Shown here in pieces: positions 1-7,025 of a DNA stretch of 64,000 nucleotides. The position numbers were made by a program, and so were the translations under genes. The stretch's first letter is position 1, and every line of letters begins with the position of its first letter. Below the pieces are notes generated by a model. It was not told the DNA's origin. It saw only the letters and a list, made by a program, of their open reading frames with translations, and did not search any database. The stretch is taken from positions 299,789 through 363,788 of the forward strand of contig NZ_LMFC01000001.1 of assembly GCF_001426705.1 (NCBI RefSeq), written 5' to 3'. Source of the stretch: Cellulomonas sp. Root485. GTDB lineage: Bacteria > Actinomycetota > Actinomycetes > Actinomycetales > Cellulomonadaceae.

Positions 1-204
1 GGGGGACCGGGCGGCAACAGCGCGTTCCGGCTCGCGGGCGTCTGGGGTCGCTTCGACGCGTCCGCGCTGGAGCTCCCGGGCGGACCGGTGCTGCTCGTCG
101 ACGACCTCGTCGACAGCCGCTGGACGATGACCGTCGCCGCCCGCGAGCTGCGGCTGGCCGGGGCGTCCGCGGTGCTGCCGTTCGCGCTCGCGCTGCGCGG
201 CTGA
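1..204 (+). CDS. recQ: RecQ-family DNA helicase, C-terminal fragment
   Basis: The window opens inside this gene. The 67 residues left are in frame 1 and end at TGA 202-204. They contain the phosphoribosyltransferase-like motif VLLVDDLVDSRWTMTVAARE followed by LRLAGASAVLPFALALRG. This is the typical C-terminal tail of actinobacterial RecQ-type ATP-dependent helicases, which unwind DNA during repair and recombination. The helicase domains lie outside the window, so the call rests on the tail alone. A stand-alone phosphoribosyltransferase is the main alternative. The stop codon directly abuts the end of the convergent pncA gene. Confidence 0.7.
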   Translation, partial: GGPGGNSAFRLAGVWGRFDASALELPGGPVLLVDDLVDSRWTMTVAARELRLAGASAVLPFALALRG

Positions 205-795
205 TCAGCTGGTTCGCAGGGTGACGCCCTGCTCCGCCAGCCGGGCCACGGCGCGCAAGGTGGTGGGCAGGGCGACAGCGGCGGTGAGGTCGAGCAGGAC
301 GGTCGCGGTGAAGCCCGCCGCCCGCGCGTCCGACGCGGTCGCGGCGACGCAGTGGTCCGTGGCCAGGCCGACGATGTCGACGTCGGTGACGCCGTCCGCG
401 GCCAGGACCTGCGCGAGCGAGGTGCCGTCCGCCCCGACGACCTCCCCCTCGAACCCGGAGTAGTCCTGGCGCCCCTGCCCCTTGCGGACGTGCAGGGTGT
501 GCGCCGGCAGCTGCAGGTCCGGGTGGTACCGGGCTCCGGGGGTGTCGGCGACGCAGTGCACCGGCCAGGTCGTCACGAAGTCGGGCTCGGCGCCCACGGC
601 GAAGTGACCGTCGTTGGTGTCCGGCAGCGGCGCGTGCCAGTCCCGGGTCGCCACGACCACCGCGTACCGGTCGGCCTGCTGGGCCACGTAGTCGGTCACC
701 GCGCGGGCCACGGCGCTCCCGCCGCTGACGGCGAGCGCGCCGCCCTCGCAGAAGTCGTTCTGGACGTCGACGACGATCAGTGCCCGGGTGCCCAC
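205..795 (-). CDS. pncA: Nicotinamidase (isochorismatase family)
   Basis: This 196-residue cytoplasmic enzyme should hydrolyse nicotinamide to nicotinate and ammonia for NAD salvage. It has the family triad at Asp10 (VVDVQNDF), Lys105 (HVRKGQGRQDYSGFEG) and Cys149 (GLATDHCVAATA). Metal-ligand candidates are Asp52 and His54 in RDWH. Length and motif order match PncA of mycobacteria. The GTG start at 793-795 places the first beta strand (RALIVVDVQ) right at the N terminus. The gene is convergent with recQ and is followed on the same strand, upstream, by a lipoprotein gene. An intact PncA is also what activates pyrazinamide in species that respond to that drug. Confidence 0.92.
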   Translation of the reverse strand: MGTRALIVVDVQNDFCEGGALAVSGGSAVARAVTDYVAQQADRYAVVVATRDWHAPLPDTNDGHFAVGAEPDFVTTWPVHCVADTPGARYHPDLQLPAHTLHVRKGQGRQDYSGFEGEVVGADGTSLAQVLAADGVTDVDIVGLATDHCVAATASDARAAGFTATVLLDLTAAVALPTTLRAVARLAEQGVTLRTS

Positions 796-816
796 GCCCC
801 CATCATGCGCCCGGTG

Positions 817-1281
817 TCAGGAGGTGGCGCCGCAGGTGTAGGTGCCGTCGGTCACGGAGATGGTGTTGCCGTCGTAGAGGGTGTCGAAGGTGCCGGCATC
901 CTGCGCCGTCGCGAACACGACCCCGACACCGAGCGGGTCGGCGAACCCGGTGAGGCCCGCCAGGCGCTCCTCGGCCCCGCTCTGGCAGGCGGGGTCCCAC
1001 GGCAGGGTCTGGTAGCCCAGCGCGGCCAGCGAGTCGATCGACGGCTGGAGGGCTGTGGTGTCCCCTTCGCCGGTCTCCACGACGTCGGTCCAGACGACGA
1101 ACAGCGGCTCGGTCGTCGTGGCCGGGTCGATGGCCGTGGGCCACGCCGGGGTGGTCGCGGCGACCGACGGGTCCGCGGCGGTGTCGTCGTCGTCGCCGCC
1201 CCCGCCGGTGCAGGCGGCGGTGCTGAGCAGGGCGGCGGAGAGCATGAGGGCAGCAACGATGCTGCGTCGGGGCTGGCGCAT
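817..1281 (-). CDS. Putative lipoprotein of unknown function
   Basis: A 154-residue exported protein. The N terminus has a basic stretch (MRQPRRS), a hydrophobic core and a lipobox-like STAAC with Cys24 as the likely lipidated residue. The -3 position is Thr rather than the usual Leu. A Gly/Asp-rich linker follows, then a compact domain of about 110 residues with two Cys. I recognise no family. An in-frame extension up to 1380 exists, but it would put 33 Arg-rich residues before the signal peptide, so the ATG at 1279-1281 is preferred. It sits 21 bp upstream of pncA, so co-transcription is possible. Confidence 0.7.
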   Translation of the reverse strand: MRQPRRSIVAALMLSAALLSTAACTGGGGDDDDTAADPSVAATTPAWPTAIDPATTTEPLFVVWTDVVETGEGDTTALQPSIDSLAALGYQTLPWDPACQSGAEERLAGLTGFADPLGVGVVFATAQDAGTFDTLYDGNTISVTDGTYTCGATS

Positions 1282-1409
1282 GGGCGGGATCGTGGCACGC
1301 GAAGACCGGCGACGACCATGAGATGAAAGGTTTAGGCAACCGGCGGTGCGACCGCCTCCCGGAGCCGATTTCGCGAGCACCCCACAGCCCGTGTAACCTT
1401 GCTCGCGCT

Positions 1410-1482
1410 GCCCCGATAGCTCAGTCGGCAGAGCGTCTCCATGGTAAGGAGAAGGTCAAGGGTTCGATTCCCTTTCGGGGCT
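1410..1482 (+). tRNA. tRNA-Thr (GGT anticodon)
   Basis: The cloverleaf is readable by eye. The acceptor stem is GCCCCGA with TCGGGGC, and the D arm is AGCTCAG...AGAGC. The anticodon stem TCTCC/GGAGA encloses loop ATGGTAA, giving anticodon GGT. The T arm contains GGGTTCGATTCCC and the discriminator is T. The 3' CCA is not encoded. It is the first of two tRNA genes just upstream of rpmG. Confidence 0.95.
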
Positions 1483-1543
1483 CTGTGGTGTGTTCGAAGG
1501 AAGTGCCGTGATTGCGCGGCACGGACCTTGGGCACATCGACAT

Positions 1544-1617
1544 GGCGGGGTAGCTCAGGTGGTTAGAGCACACGGCTCATAATCGTGGTGTCGCGGGTTC
1601 GAGTCCCGCTCCCGCTA
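1544..1617 (+). tRNA. tRNA-Met (CAT anticodon, elongator type)
   Basis: Acceptor strands GGCGGGG and TCCCGCT pair with G-U at both ends. The anticodon stem CACGG/TCGTG holds loop CTCATAA with anticodon CAT. The T arm is GCGGGTTCGAGTCCCGC and the discriminator is A. A paired first position and the lack of the initiator C1-A72 mismatch argue for the elongator rather than the initiator. It lies 85 bp before rpmG. Confidence 0.93.
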
Positions 1618-1702
1618 CTTCCAGTGACACAACAGCGCGTCGGCCGGCGCGCAATGACGAGATCGCATGCATCCCGTACCGGGTGCGAGAGGTGGCAAGA
1701 CC

Positions 1703-1873
1703 ATGGCCAGCAAGAGCTCGGACGTCCGTCCGAAGATCACGCTCGCGTGCACGGAGTGCAAGGAGCGGAACTACATCACCAAGAAGAACCGTCGGAACGA
1801 CCCCGACCGTCTCGAGATGAAGAAGTTCTGCCCCCGCGACAACCGTCACACCCTGCACCGCGAGACCCGCTGA
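1703..1873 (+). CDS. rpmG: 50S ribosomal protein L33
   Basis: A 56-residue large-subunit protein that begins [20 protein letters not shown] and ends HTLHRETR, a classic actinobacterial L33. The ATG at 1703 is preceded by a purine-rich GAGAGGTGG. An upstream in-frame ATG at 1667 would add 12 residues not seen in L33. The zinc-ribbon form should have two CxxC pairs. The first is present (CTEC), but the second reads CPRD, so the fourth ligand is Asp instead of Cys. Zinc binding may therefore be altered. It heads the common actinobacterial order L33 then two MaoC-fold genes. Confidence 0.95.
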   Translation: MASKSSDVRPKITLACTECKERNYITKKNRRNDPDRLEMKKFCPRDNRHTLHRETR

Positions 1874-1883
1874 CCTCGGACCG

Positions 1884-2333
1884 ATGCCGGTCGACGTCGG
1901 TTACGCGGGTCGTCAGTACCCGCCGACCGCTGCCTACGAGGTAGGCCGCCAGAAGCTGCAGGAGTTCGCCGACGCGGTCGGCGCCTCCCACCAGGCCCAC
2001 ACGGATCCGTCGGTGGCGCGCACGCTCGGGTATCCCGACGTCATCGCGCCGCCGACGTTCGCCGTCGTCGTGGCCCAGCGGGCCGAGGCCCAGCTGTTCG
2101 AGGACCCCGCTGCGGGGATCGACTTCAGCCGTGTCGTGCACGCCGACGAGCGCTTCACGCACCACCGTCCCATCCACGCGGGCGACCGCCTGGTCACGGT
2201 GCTGCACGTCGACTCCATCACCGTGCGTGCCGGGCTGGCGATGATCACCACGCGTGCCGAGATCACGTCCGAGGACGGCGAGCCGGTCACCACCGTGATC
2301 TCCACGCTGGCCGTGCGCCCGGAGGACTCATGA
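1884..2333 (+). CDS. MaoC-like hot-dog protein, HadA-type (FAS1_DH region)
   Basis: A 149-residue hot-dog-fold protein resembling HadA/HadC, the non-catalytic partner of 3-hydroxyacyl-thioester dehydratases. It starts MPVDVGYAGRQYPPTAAYEV, shows YPDVIAPPTFAVVVA in the substrate-tunnel region, and lacks the Asp/His catalytic pair that its neighbour has. The start lies 10 bp after the rpmG stop. The stop overlaps the start of the next gene (ATGA, 2330-2333), as expected for a heterodimer made in equal amounts. In mycobacteria the homologous pair works in mycolate elongation. There is no sign of mycolate synthesis here, so a general fatty-acyl role is more likely. That role is inferred. Confidence 0.8.
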   Translation: MPVDVGYAGRQYPPTAAYEVGRQKLQEFADAVGASHQAHTDPSVARTLGYPDVIAPPTFAVVVAQRAEAQLFEDPAAGIDFSRVVHADERFTHHRPIHAGDRLVTVLHVDSITVRAGLAMITTRAEITSEDGEPVTTVISTLAVRPEDS

Positions 2334-2737
2334 GCCTGACCGTCGGCGACGAGGTCGCCCGCCGCGAGATCACCGTCGACCGCGCCCGGCTCGTCCGGTA
2401 CGCGGGTGCGAGCGGCGACTTCAACCCGATCCACTGGAACGACCGTGTCGCCACCGCCGTCGGCCTGCCGGGCGTCATCGCGCACGGCATGTGGACCATG
2501 GGCGCGGCCTCGAGCGTCGTCGCCGACTGGATCGGTGACCCGGGCGCGGTGCTCGACTACCAGGTGCGCTTCACGCGCCCGGTGCCCGTGCCGGACCCGG
2601 GTGCGGCGACCATCGAGGTGACCGCGGTCGTCGGCGCCCTCGACCCCGAGGCGGGAACCGCCCGCATCGACCTCACGGTCGCGGTGGACGGTGTCCGGGT
2701 GCTCGGCAAGGCGCAGGCGCTGGTCCGCCTCAGCTGA
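2330..2737 (+). CDS. MaoC-family dehydratase, HadB-type catalytic subunit
   Basis: A 135-residue R-specific hydratase/dehydratase. It carries the MaoC signature ASGDFNPIHWND with the expected catalytic Asp and His, followed by GLPGVIAHGMWTMG. It is predicted to act on 3-hydroxyacyl thioesters together with the HadA-like protein encoded four bases upstream in overlap. Its stop overlaps the end of the convergent LacI-type gene by 8 bp. In many actinobacteria the next gene is murB. Here a regulator and a carrier are interposed. Confidence 0.85.
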   Translation: MSLTVGDEVARREITVDRARLVRYAGASGDFNPIHWNDRVATAVGLPGVIAHGMWTMGAASSVVADWIGDPGAVLDYQVRFTRPVPVPDPGAATIEVTAVVGALDPEAGTARIDLTVAVDGVRVLGKAQALVRLS

Positions 2738-3797
2738 CGTCGGGCGCCGGCCCTGTCGTCGTCCCGATCCGCAGGGTCACCGGCAGCTCCCGGACGGACG
2801 GCCCCGCCCCGGACAGGAAGTCCGCGACGGCCTGACCGACGGCGGCACCCTTCTCGGCGAGCGGCTGCACGACCGTCGTCAGCACGTCGGGGGCCAGCCA
2901 GGGCAGGTCCAGGCCGTCGAACCCGCTGACCGACACGTCCTCGGGGACGCGCAGCCCGAGCTCGCGTGCCGCGAGCACCACGCCGGAGGCGAGCAGGTCG
3001 GACTGGCACGCGATGGCGGTGGGCCGCTCCGGGCCGGACAGCAGGGCGACCCCGGCGGTGCGGCCGTGCTCGACCAGCGACGCCGGCGTCGCCCAGATCG
3101 CCGTCGGGGTCACTCCCGCGTCGGTCACCCCCGACAGCCGGCGTCGGGTGATCTCCCAGTCGAGGTGGTCCAGCCGGTCGGACGGGACCAGGCCCTCGCT
3201 CCGGCAGCGGTCGAAGGGGAGGGTCACGGTTGCGATCCTGGTGTGGCCGAGCTCCAGGAGGTGCTCCGTGGCGCGGCGCATCCCGCCGCGGTCGTCGATG
3301 CCGACGGAGGCCACGTCCGGGGCCGGCTGACCCTCGACGAGCACGGTCGGGGTCCCTCGCCGACGTAGGGCACCGAGCATCGGGTCGTCGGTGGTGCCGC
3401 CCCACATGATGACGGCGACGTCCATGGCGGCCGTCTCGAGGAGCGGGTCCACCGCGGGGCCGCTCGGGTCGCTCGAGCCGGGGATGAGCAGGACGCCGAG
3501 GTCGAGCGGTCCGAGGGTGCTGACCAGCCCGTCGAGCACCTGGATCGAGACGGGGTCGCGGAACGCCCGGCGCAGGGAGTCGCCGACGACGACGCCGACG
3601 ATCCCGGACCGGCCACGCCGCAGCTGGCGACCGAGGGGGTTGGGCCCGGAGTAGTCGAGCGCGGCGGCGGCGTCCAGGACCCGCTGACGGGTCGCCGCGG
3701 CGATCGGGCCGGCGCCGGAGAACGCGAGCGAGGCGGTCGACACCGAGACGTGCGCGGCGGCGGCGACGTCGGCCAGGGTGGGGCGTTGCGGAGACAG
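2730..3797 (-). CDS. LacI-family transcriptional regulator (likely CTG start)
   Basis: A sugar-responsive repressor type. The N-terminal helix-turn-helix with hinge is clear (RPTLADVAAAAHVSVSTASL, then TRQRVLDAAAALDY). A periplasmic-binding-protein-like sensor follows, with ALRRRGTPTVLVEG, the IDDRGGMRRATEHLLELGH region and SVSGFDGLDLPWLAPDVLTT. No ATG, GTG or TTG exists in frame just before the HTH. A CTG at 3795-3797 is preceded by GGAGGT with a 6-base gap, so CTG initiation giving 355 residues is proposed. It faces an MFS carrier, and two copies of a 14-bp palindrome lie in the shared upstream region. The likely role is control of that carrier in response to a sugar or related ligand. Confidence 0.88.
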   Translation of the reverse strand: MSPQRPTLADVAAAAHVSVSTASLAFSGAGPIAAATRQRVLDAAAALDYSGPNPLGRQLRRGRSGIVGVVVGDSLRRAFRDPVSIQVLDGLVSTLGPLDLGVLLIPGSSDPSGPAVDPLLETAAMDVAVIMWGGTTDDPMLGALRRRGTPTVLVEGQPAPDVASVGIDDRGGMRRATEHLLELGHTRIATVTLPFDRCRSEGLVPSDRLDHLDWEITRRRLSGVTDAGVTPTAIWATPASLVEHGRTAGVALLSGPERPTAIACQSDLLASGVVLAARELGLRVPEDVSVSGFDGLDLPWLAPDVLTTVVQPLAEKGAAVGQAVADFLSGAGPSVRELPVTLRIGTTTGPAPDVS

Positions 3798-3903
3798 GGT
3801 CGGACCTCCGGTTCGGCGTCGCGGGACCAGGGGAGCGCGACGCGCGGGCAGCGCGCACAGGTTTGACGCAGCGGCCAGCGTACCCGCAGAATGGCGGCGT
3901 CCC

Positions 3904-3951
3904 TCAAATCGATTCGACCTGACCGACGGCGCACGATTCGAATCGATTCGA
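3904..3951. promoter_or_regulatory. Twin LacI-type operators
   Basis: A perfect 14-bp palindrome TCGAATCGATTCGA lies at 3938-3951. A second copy with one change, TCAAATCGATTCGA, lies at 3904-3917, 34 bp away centre to centre. The central AATCGATT with CpG in the middle is the usual LacI-family layout, and the AT content stands out locally. The left copy overlaps a TTGAGG (minus strand, 3902-3907) that could be the regulator's -35. Repression with looping or side-by-side dimers is inferred. Confidence 0.7.
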
Positions 3952-3967
3952 TGCGAAGCCAGAACCC

Positions 3968-4234
3968 ATGGAGCAGCACGTGCGCCACCCCACCGCCTCC
4001 GTGAGTCGGAGCCGCTGGCTCCGGGCCTGCAACGTCGCCCCGGACCGACCGTCGATCGAAGGCCCGTCCGGGCGTCATGACGACGAGCCGCTCGCGCACG
4101 TCGCCGACGCCGACCCCGACCCGTACGCCGCGATCGTGGCCCGGCACGCCGACCACGTGACCGCTCGTACCCGTTCCATCCGGCGCCGCCGACCCCGTGC
4201 GCGTGCCCTGACCACGAGACGGACGACATCATGA
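3968..4234 (+). CDS. Possible small protein coupled to the MFS gene
   Basis: An 88-codon ATG frame whose TGA overlaps the first ATG of the carrier gene (ATGA at 4231-4234). The product is charged, with an Asp/His-rich middle (DDEPLAHVADADPDPYAAI) and an Arg-rich end. Third positions are about 84% G/C, lower than neighbouring genes but above chance. No Shine-Dalgarno is visible and I recognise no family. It could equally be 5' leader. The rest of the 433-bp gap (3798-4230) holds the operators and no other gene. Confidence 0.3.
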   Translation: MEQHVRHPTASVSRSRWLRACNVAPDRPSIEGPSGRHDDEPLAHVADADPDPYAAIVARHADHVTARTRSIRRRRPRARALTTRRTTS

Positions 4235-5499
4235 GCACCGGAGGGCCGATGACGACGCCAGCGGGACACGACGACGAGCTGACCACCCCGAGCGCGCCCG
4301 GACGCGTCTCGCGGTCGGTGGAGCGAGCGTCGATCGCCGTGTTCGCCGTCTTCTTCCTCAACGGGTTCAACTTCGCCACCTGGGCGGCCCGCCTGCCGGC
4401 CATCCGGGACGGTCTCGACTTCTCACCCGCGCAGATGGGCCTGCTCCTGCTGGTCGGCTCCGTCGGGTCGCTCGTCGCGCTGCCGCTGTCCGGCATGGTG
4501 GTCGAGCGGCTCGGCGCGCGCCGCACGGTGCTCGCGTTCGCGTGCCTGAACGCGACCGGGCTGATCGTGGCGTCCGTCGGGGTCGCGCTCGGCCAGGTCC
4601 TCGTCGTCGGGCTCGGTCTGGTGATGTTCGGCGTCGGCACCGGGGTGTGGGACGCGTCGATGAACGTCGAGGGGGCCGTCGTCGAACAGCACCTCGGCCG
4701 CACCGTGATGCCGCGCTACCACGCCGGGTTCTCGTTCGGCACGGTCGCCGCCGCCGGGATCGCGGCCGTCGCCGCGGGTCTGCACGTGCCCGTCGTCGTG
4801 CACGTCCCCGTCGCCGTGGTCCTGTCCGTGATCGGCGTCGCGTTCGCCGTCCGGGCGTTCCTGCCGATCGTCGACGAGCCCGAGGTGCACCACGGGACCG
4901 AGCGCGCCGAGAAGGGCGCCCGAGGGGCGCTCGCCGCCTGGCTGGAGCCACGCACGCTGCTCATCGGGCTCGTCGTCCTCGCCGCGGCCCTGACCGAGGG
5001 GTCCGCGAACGACTGGGTCAGCCTCGCGGTCGTCGACGGGTTCGACGTGCAGGACGCCGTGGGCGCGGTGGCGTTCGCCGTCTTCGTCACGGCGATGACC
5101 GCGATGCGCTGGTTCGGCACCACGCTGCTCGACCGGTACGGCCGGGTCGCGGTCCTGCGCCTGTGCGCCGGGCTGTCGCTCGTCGGCCTGCTGATCTTCG
5201 GTCTCGCGGACCCGCTGTGGCTCGCCGTCGTCGGGATCGTGGCGTGGGGCGCCGGAGCCGCCCTCGGGTTCCCCGTCGGCATGAGCGCCGCCGCCGACGA
5301 CCCGCTGCGTGCCGCCGCCCGCGTGAGCGTCGTGTCGACCATCGGCTACAGCGCATTCCTGGCGGGACCGCCGCTGCTCGGGCTGCTCGCCCAGCACGTC
5401 GGCTACCGGCACGCCCTGCTCGTGATCATCATCCCGATCGTGCTCGGGCTGCTCGTGGTCAACGCCGCCGCGCCGCTGAAGAAGACGGCCCAGGGTTAG
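4231..5499 (+). CDS. Major facilitator superfamily transporter
   Basis: An integral membrane carrier of 422 residues with about 12 predicted spans. After a hydrophilic N terminus, span 1 runs AVFAVFFLNGFNFATWAARL. The MFS motif A follows span 2 (SGMVVERLGARRTV), and a charged central loop (VDEPEVHHGTERAEKGARG) separates the halves. The sequence style recalls YbjJ and fucose-permease-like carriers. The substrate is not readable. An alternative ATG at 4249 has GGAGGG just upstream at tight spacing and may be the true start. It is divergent from a LacI regulator whose operators lie upstream, and 9 bp before murB. Confidence 0.87.
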   Translation: MSTGGPMTTPAGHDDELTTPSAPGRVSRSVERASIAVFAVFFLNGFNFATWAARLPAIRDGLDFSPAQMGLLLLVGSVGSLVALPLSGMVVERLGARRTVLAFACLNATGLIVASVGVALGQVLVVGLGLVMFGVGTGVWDASMNVEGAVVEQHLGRTVMPRYHAGFSFGTVAAAGIAAVAAGLHVPVVVHVPVAVVLSVIGVAFAVRAFLPIVDEPEVHHGTERAEKGARGALAAWLEPRTLLIGLVVLAAALTEGSANDWVSLAVVDGFDVQDAVGAVAFAVFVTAMTAMRWFGTTLLDRYGRVAVLRLCAGLSLVGLLIFGLADPLWLAVVGIVAWGAGAALGFPVGMSAAADDPLRAAARVSVVSTIGYSAFLAGPPLLGLLAQHVGYRHALLVIIIPIVLGLLVVNAAAPLKKTAQG

Positions 5500-5508
5500 C
5501 CTGAGCGC

Positions 5509-6663
5509 GTGCAGACAGAGCTGAGCACGGCCGACTGCTCGCCGGAGTCCGTCCCCCCGACGATCACCTGGCCGGCCCGGACCACCCCCTCCGCCACCCT
5601 CGCGGACCTCACGACGCTGCGCGTCGGCGGTGCGCCGCGGCGGTACGTGGAGACCACGACCGAGGCCGAGCTGCTCGACGCGGTCCGCGCGGCCGACGCC
5701 GACGGCGAGCCGCTGCTGGTCCTCGGGGGCGGCTCGAACCTCCTGGTCGCCGACGCGGGCTTCGACGGGGTCGTCGTGCGCGACGTCCGCAGCGGCATCG
5801 AGGTGCCCGACGCGTCCGCGTGCGCCGGCGCCACGCTCACGGTGCCCGCCGGGACACCCTGGGACGACGTGGTCCGGTACGCCGTGGAGCAGGAGCTGAC
5901 CGGGATCGAGGCGCTCTCCGGCATCCCCGGCTCCACGGGTGCGACGCCGGTGCAGAACGTCGGTGCGTACGGCCAGGAGGTGGCGCAGAGCATCGCGACC
6001 GTCCGGGTCTGGGACCGCGGCCGCGGCAAGGTCCGCACGCTCCCGCTGGTCACTCTCGCGTTCGGCTACCGGACGTCCTTGCTGAAGCGGTCCATGCGCG
6101 ACTCCGACCCGGCGGACCCGCGTGCCCCCTGGTCGCCGACACCGCGCTACGTGGTGCTCGACGTGACGTTCCAGCTGCGCCCCGGGTCGCTGTCCCGCCC
6201 GATCGCCTACGCGGAGCTCGCCCGCACGCTCGGCGTCGAGGTGGGCGGACGAGCCCCGCTCGCGGAGGTCCGCGAGACGGTGCTGGCCCTGCGCGCGCGC
6301 AAGGGCATGGTGCTCGACGCGGCCGACCACGACACGTGGAGCGCGGGCTCGTTCTTCACCAACCCGATCCTCGCAGCCGACGAGGTCGCGGCCCTGCCCG
6401 CCGACGCTCCCCGCTTCCCGACGGACGACGGCCGCGTGAAGACCAGCGCCGCCTGGCTCATCGAGCGGTCCGGGTTCTCGCGCGGCTTCGGTGCCCCCGG
6501 CCCGGCGACGCTGTCGACCAAGCACACGCTCGCCCTGACCAACCGGGGGGAGGCCAAGGCCGAGGACCTGCTGGCCCTCGCCCGTCAGGTGCGCGACGGC
6601 GTCCGGTCGTCCTTCGGCGTGGAGCTGGAGCCCGAGCCCGTGCTGGTGGGCGTCACGCTCTGA
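5509..6663 (+). CDS. murB: UDP-N-acetylenolpyruvoylglucosamine reductase
   Basis: A cytosolic FAD enzyme that reduces UDP-GlcNAc-enolpyruvate to UDP-MurNAc using NADPH, early in peptidoglycan synthesis. FAD-binding motifs are TTLRVGGAPRR (about 35-45), GGGSNLLVAD (73-82) and SGIPGSTGATPVQNVGAYGQ. The proton-donor Ser281 lies in SAGSFFTNP, and the C-terminal ELEPEP carries the conserved Glu. At 384 residues it is slightly long because of a 30-residue N terminus from the GTG start. Its 3' end overlaps the convergent GntR gene by 79 bp. It normally follows the MaoC pair in this lineage. Confidence 0.95.
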   Translation: MQTELSTADCSPESVPPTITWPARTTPSATLADLTTLRVGGAPRRYVETTTEAELLDAVRAADADGEPLLVLGGGSNLLVADAGFDGVVVRDVRSGIEVPDASACAGATLTVPAGTPWDDVVRYAVEQELTGIEALSGIPGSTGATPVQNVGAYGQEVAQSIATVRVWDRGRGKVRTLPLVTLAFGYRTSLLKRSMRDSDPADPRAPWSPTPRYVVLDVTFQLRPGSLSRPIAYAELARTLGVEVGGRAPLAEVRETVLALRARKGMVLDAADHDTWSAGSFFTNPILAADEVAALPADAPRFPTDDGRVKTSAAWLIERSGFSRGFGAPGPATLSTKHTLALTNRGEAKAEDLLALARQVRDGVRSSFGVELEPEPVLVGVTL

Positions 6664-7025
6664 CGTCCGAGCAGGGCACCGTGCACCAGCACGAGCGCCT
6701 CGTCGTCGGTCAGCCCGGCCGCGCGGACGGCGGACACGTACGTCTCGGCGGCGCGCCGTGCGAGGTCCGTCGGCACCGACGCCCCCTCGGCGATGACCGT
6801 GCCCGCGCGGCGACGCGTCTCGACGACACCCTCGGCCTCGAGCTCCCGGAACGCGCGCGCGACCGTGCCCGCAGCCAGGCCCAGGTCGGTCGCGAGCGCC
6901 CGTATGGTCGGCAGCCGGTCGCCCGCGACGAGCCTCCCGGCGGCGACGTGGGCGACCACCTGCGCGCGGATCTGCTCGAACGCGGGGACTCCGGAGGTGA
7001 GGTCGACCTCGAGCTGCGCGGTCAT
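6585..7025 (-). CDS. GntR-family regulator, YtrA subfamily
   Basis: A 146-residue one-domain regulator. The winged helix spans about residues 8-75, with AFEQIRAQVVAHVAAGRLVA, GDRLPTIRALATDLGLAAGT and VETRRRAGTVIAEG. A short helical tail replaces the large effector domain, as in the YtrA subfamily. The start overlaps the stop of the membrane-protein gene (ATGA, 7022-7025), so the two are co-translated. The last 26 codons run antisense to murB. YtrA-type regulators usually repress their own operon. The matching inverted repeat sits at the operon start (7954-7981). Confidence 0.87.
   Translation of the reverse strand: MTAQLEVDLTSGVPAFEQIRAQVVAHVAAGRLVAGDRLPTIRALATDLGLAAGTVARAFRELEAEGVVETRRRAGTVIAEGASVPTDLARRAAETYVSAVRAAGLTDDEALVLVHGALLGRQSVTPTSTGSGSSSTPKDDRTPSRT

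Noticed and set aside
2730..4703. 657-codon frame as a giant LacI-family protein
   Set aside because: The upstream 300 codons run through the operators and antisense to the MFS gene and are not protein-like.
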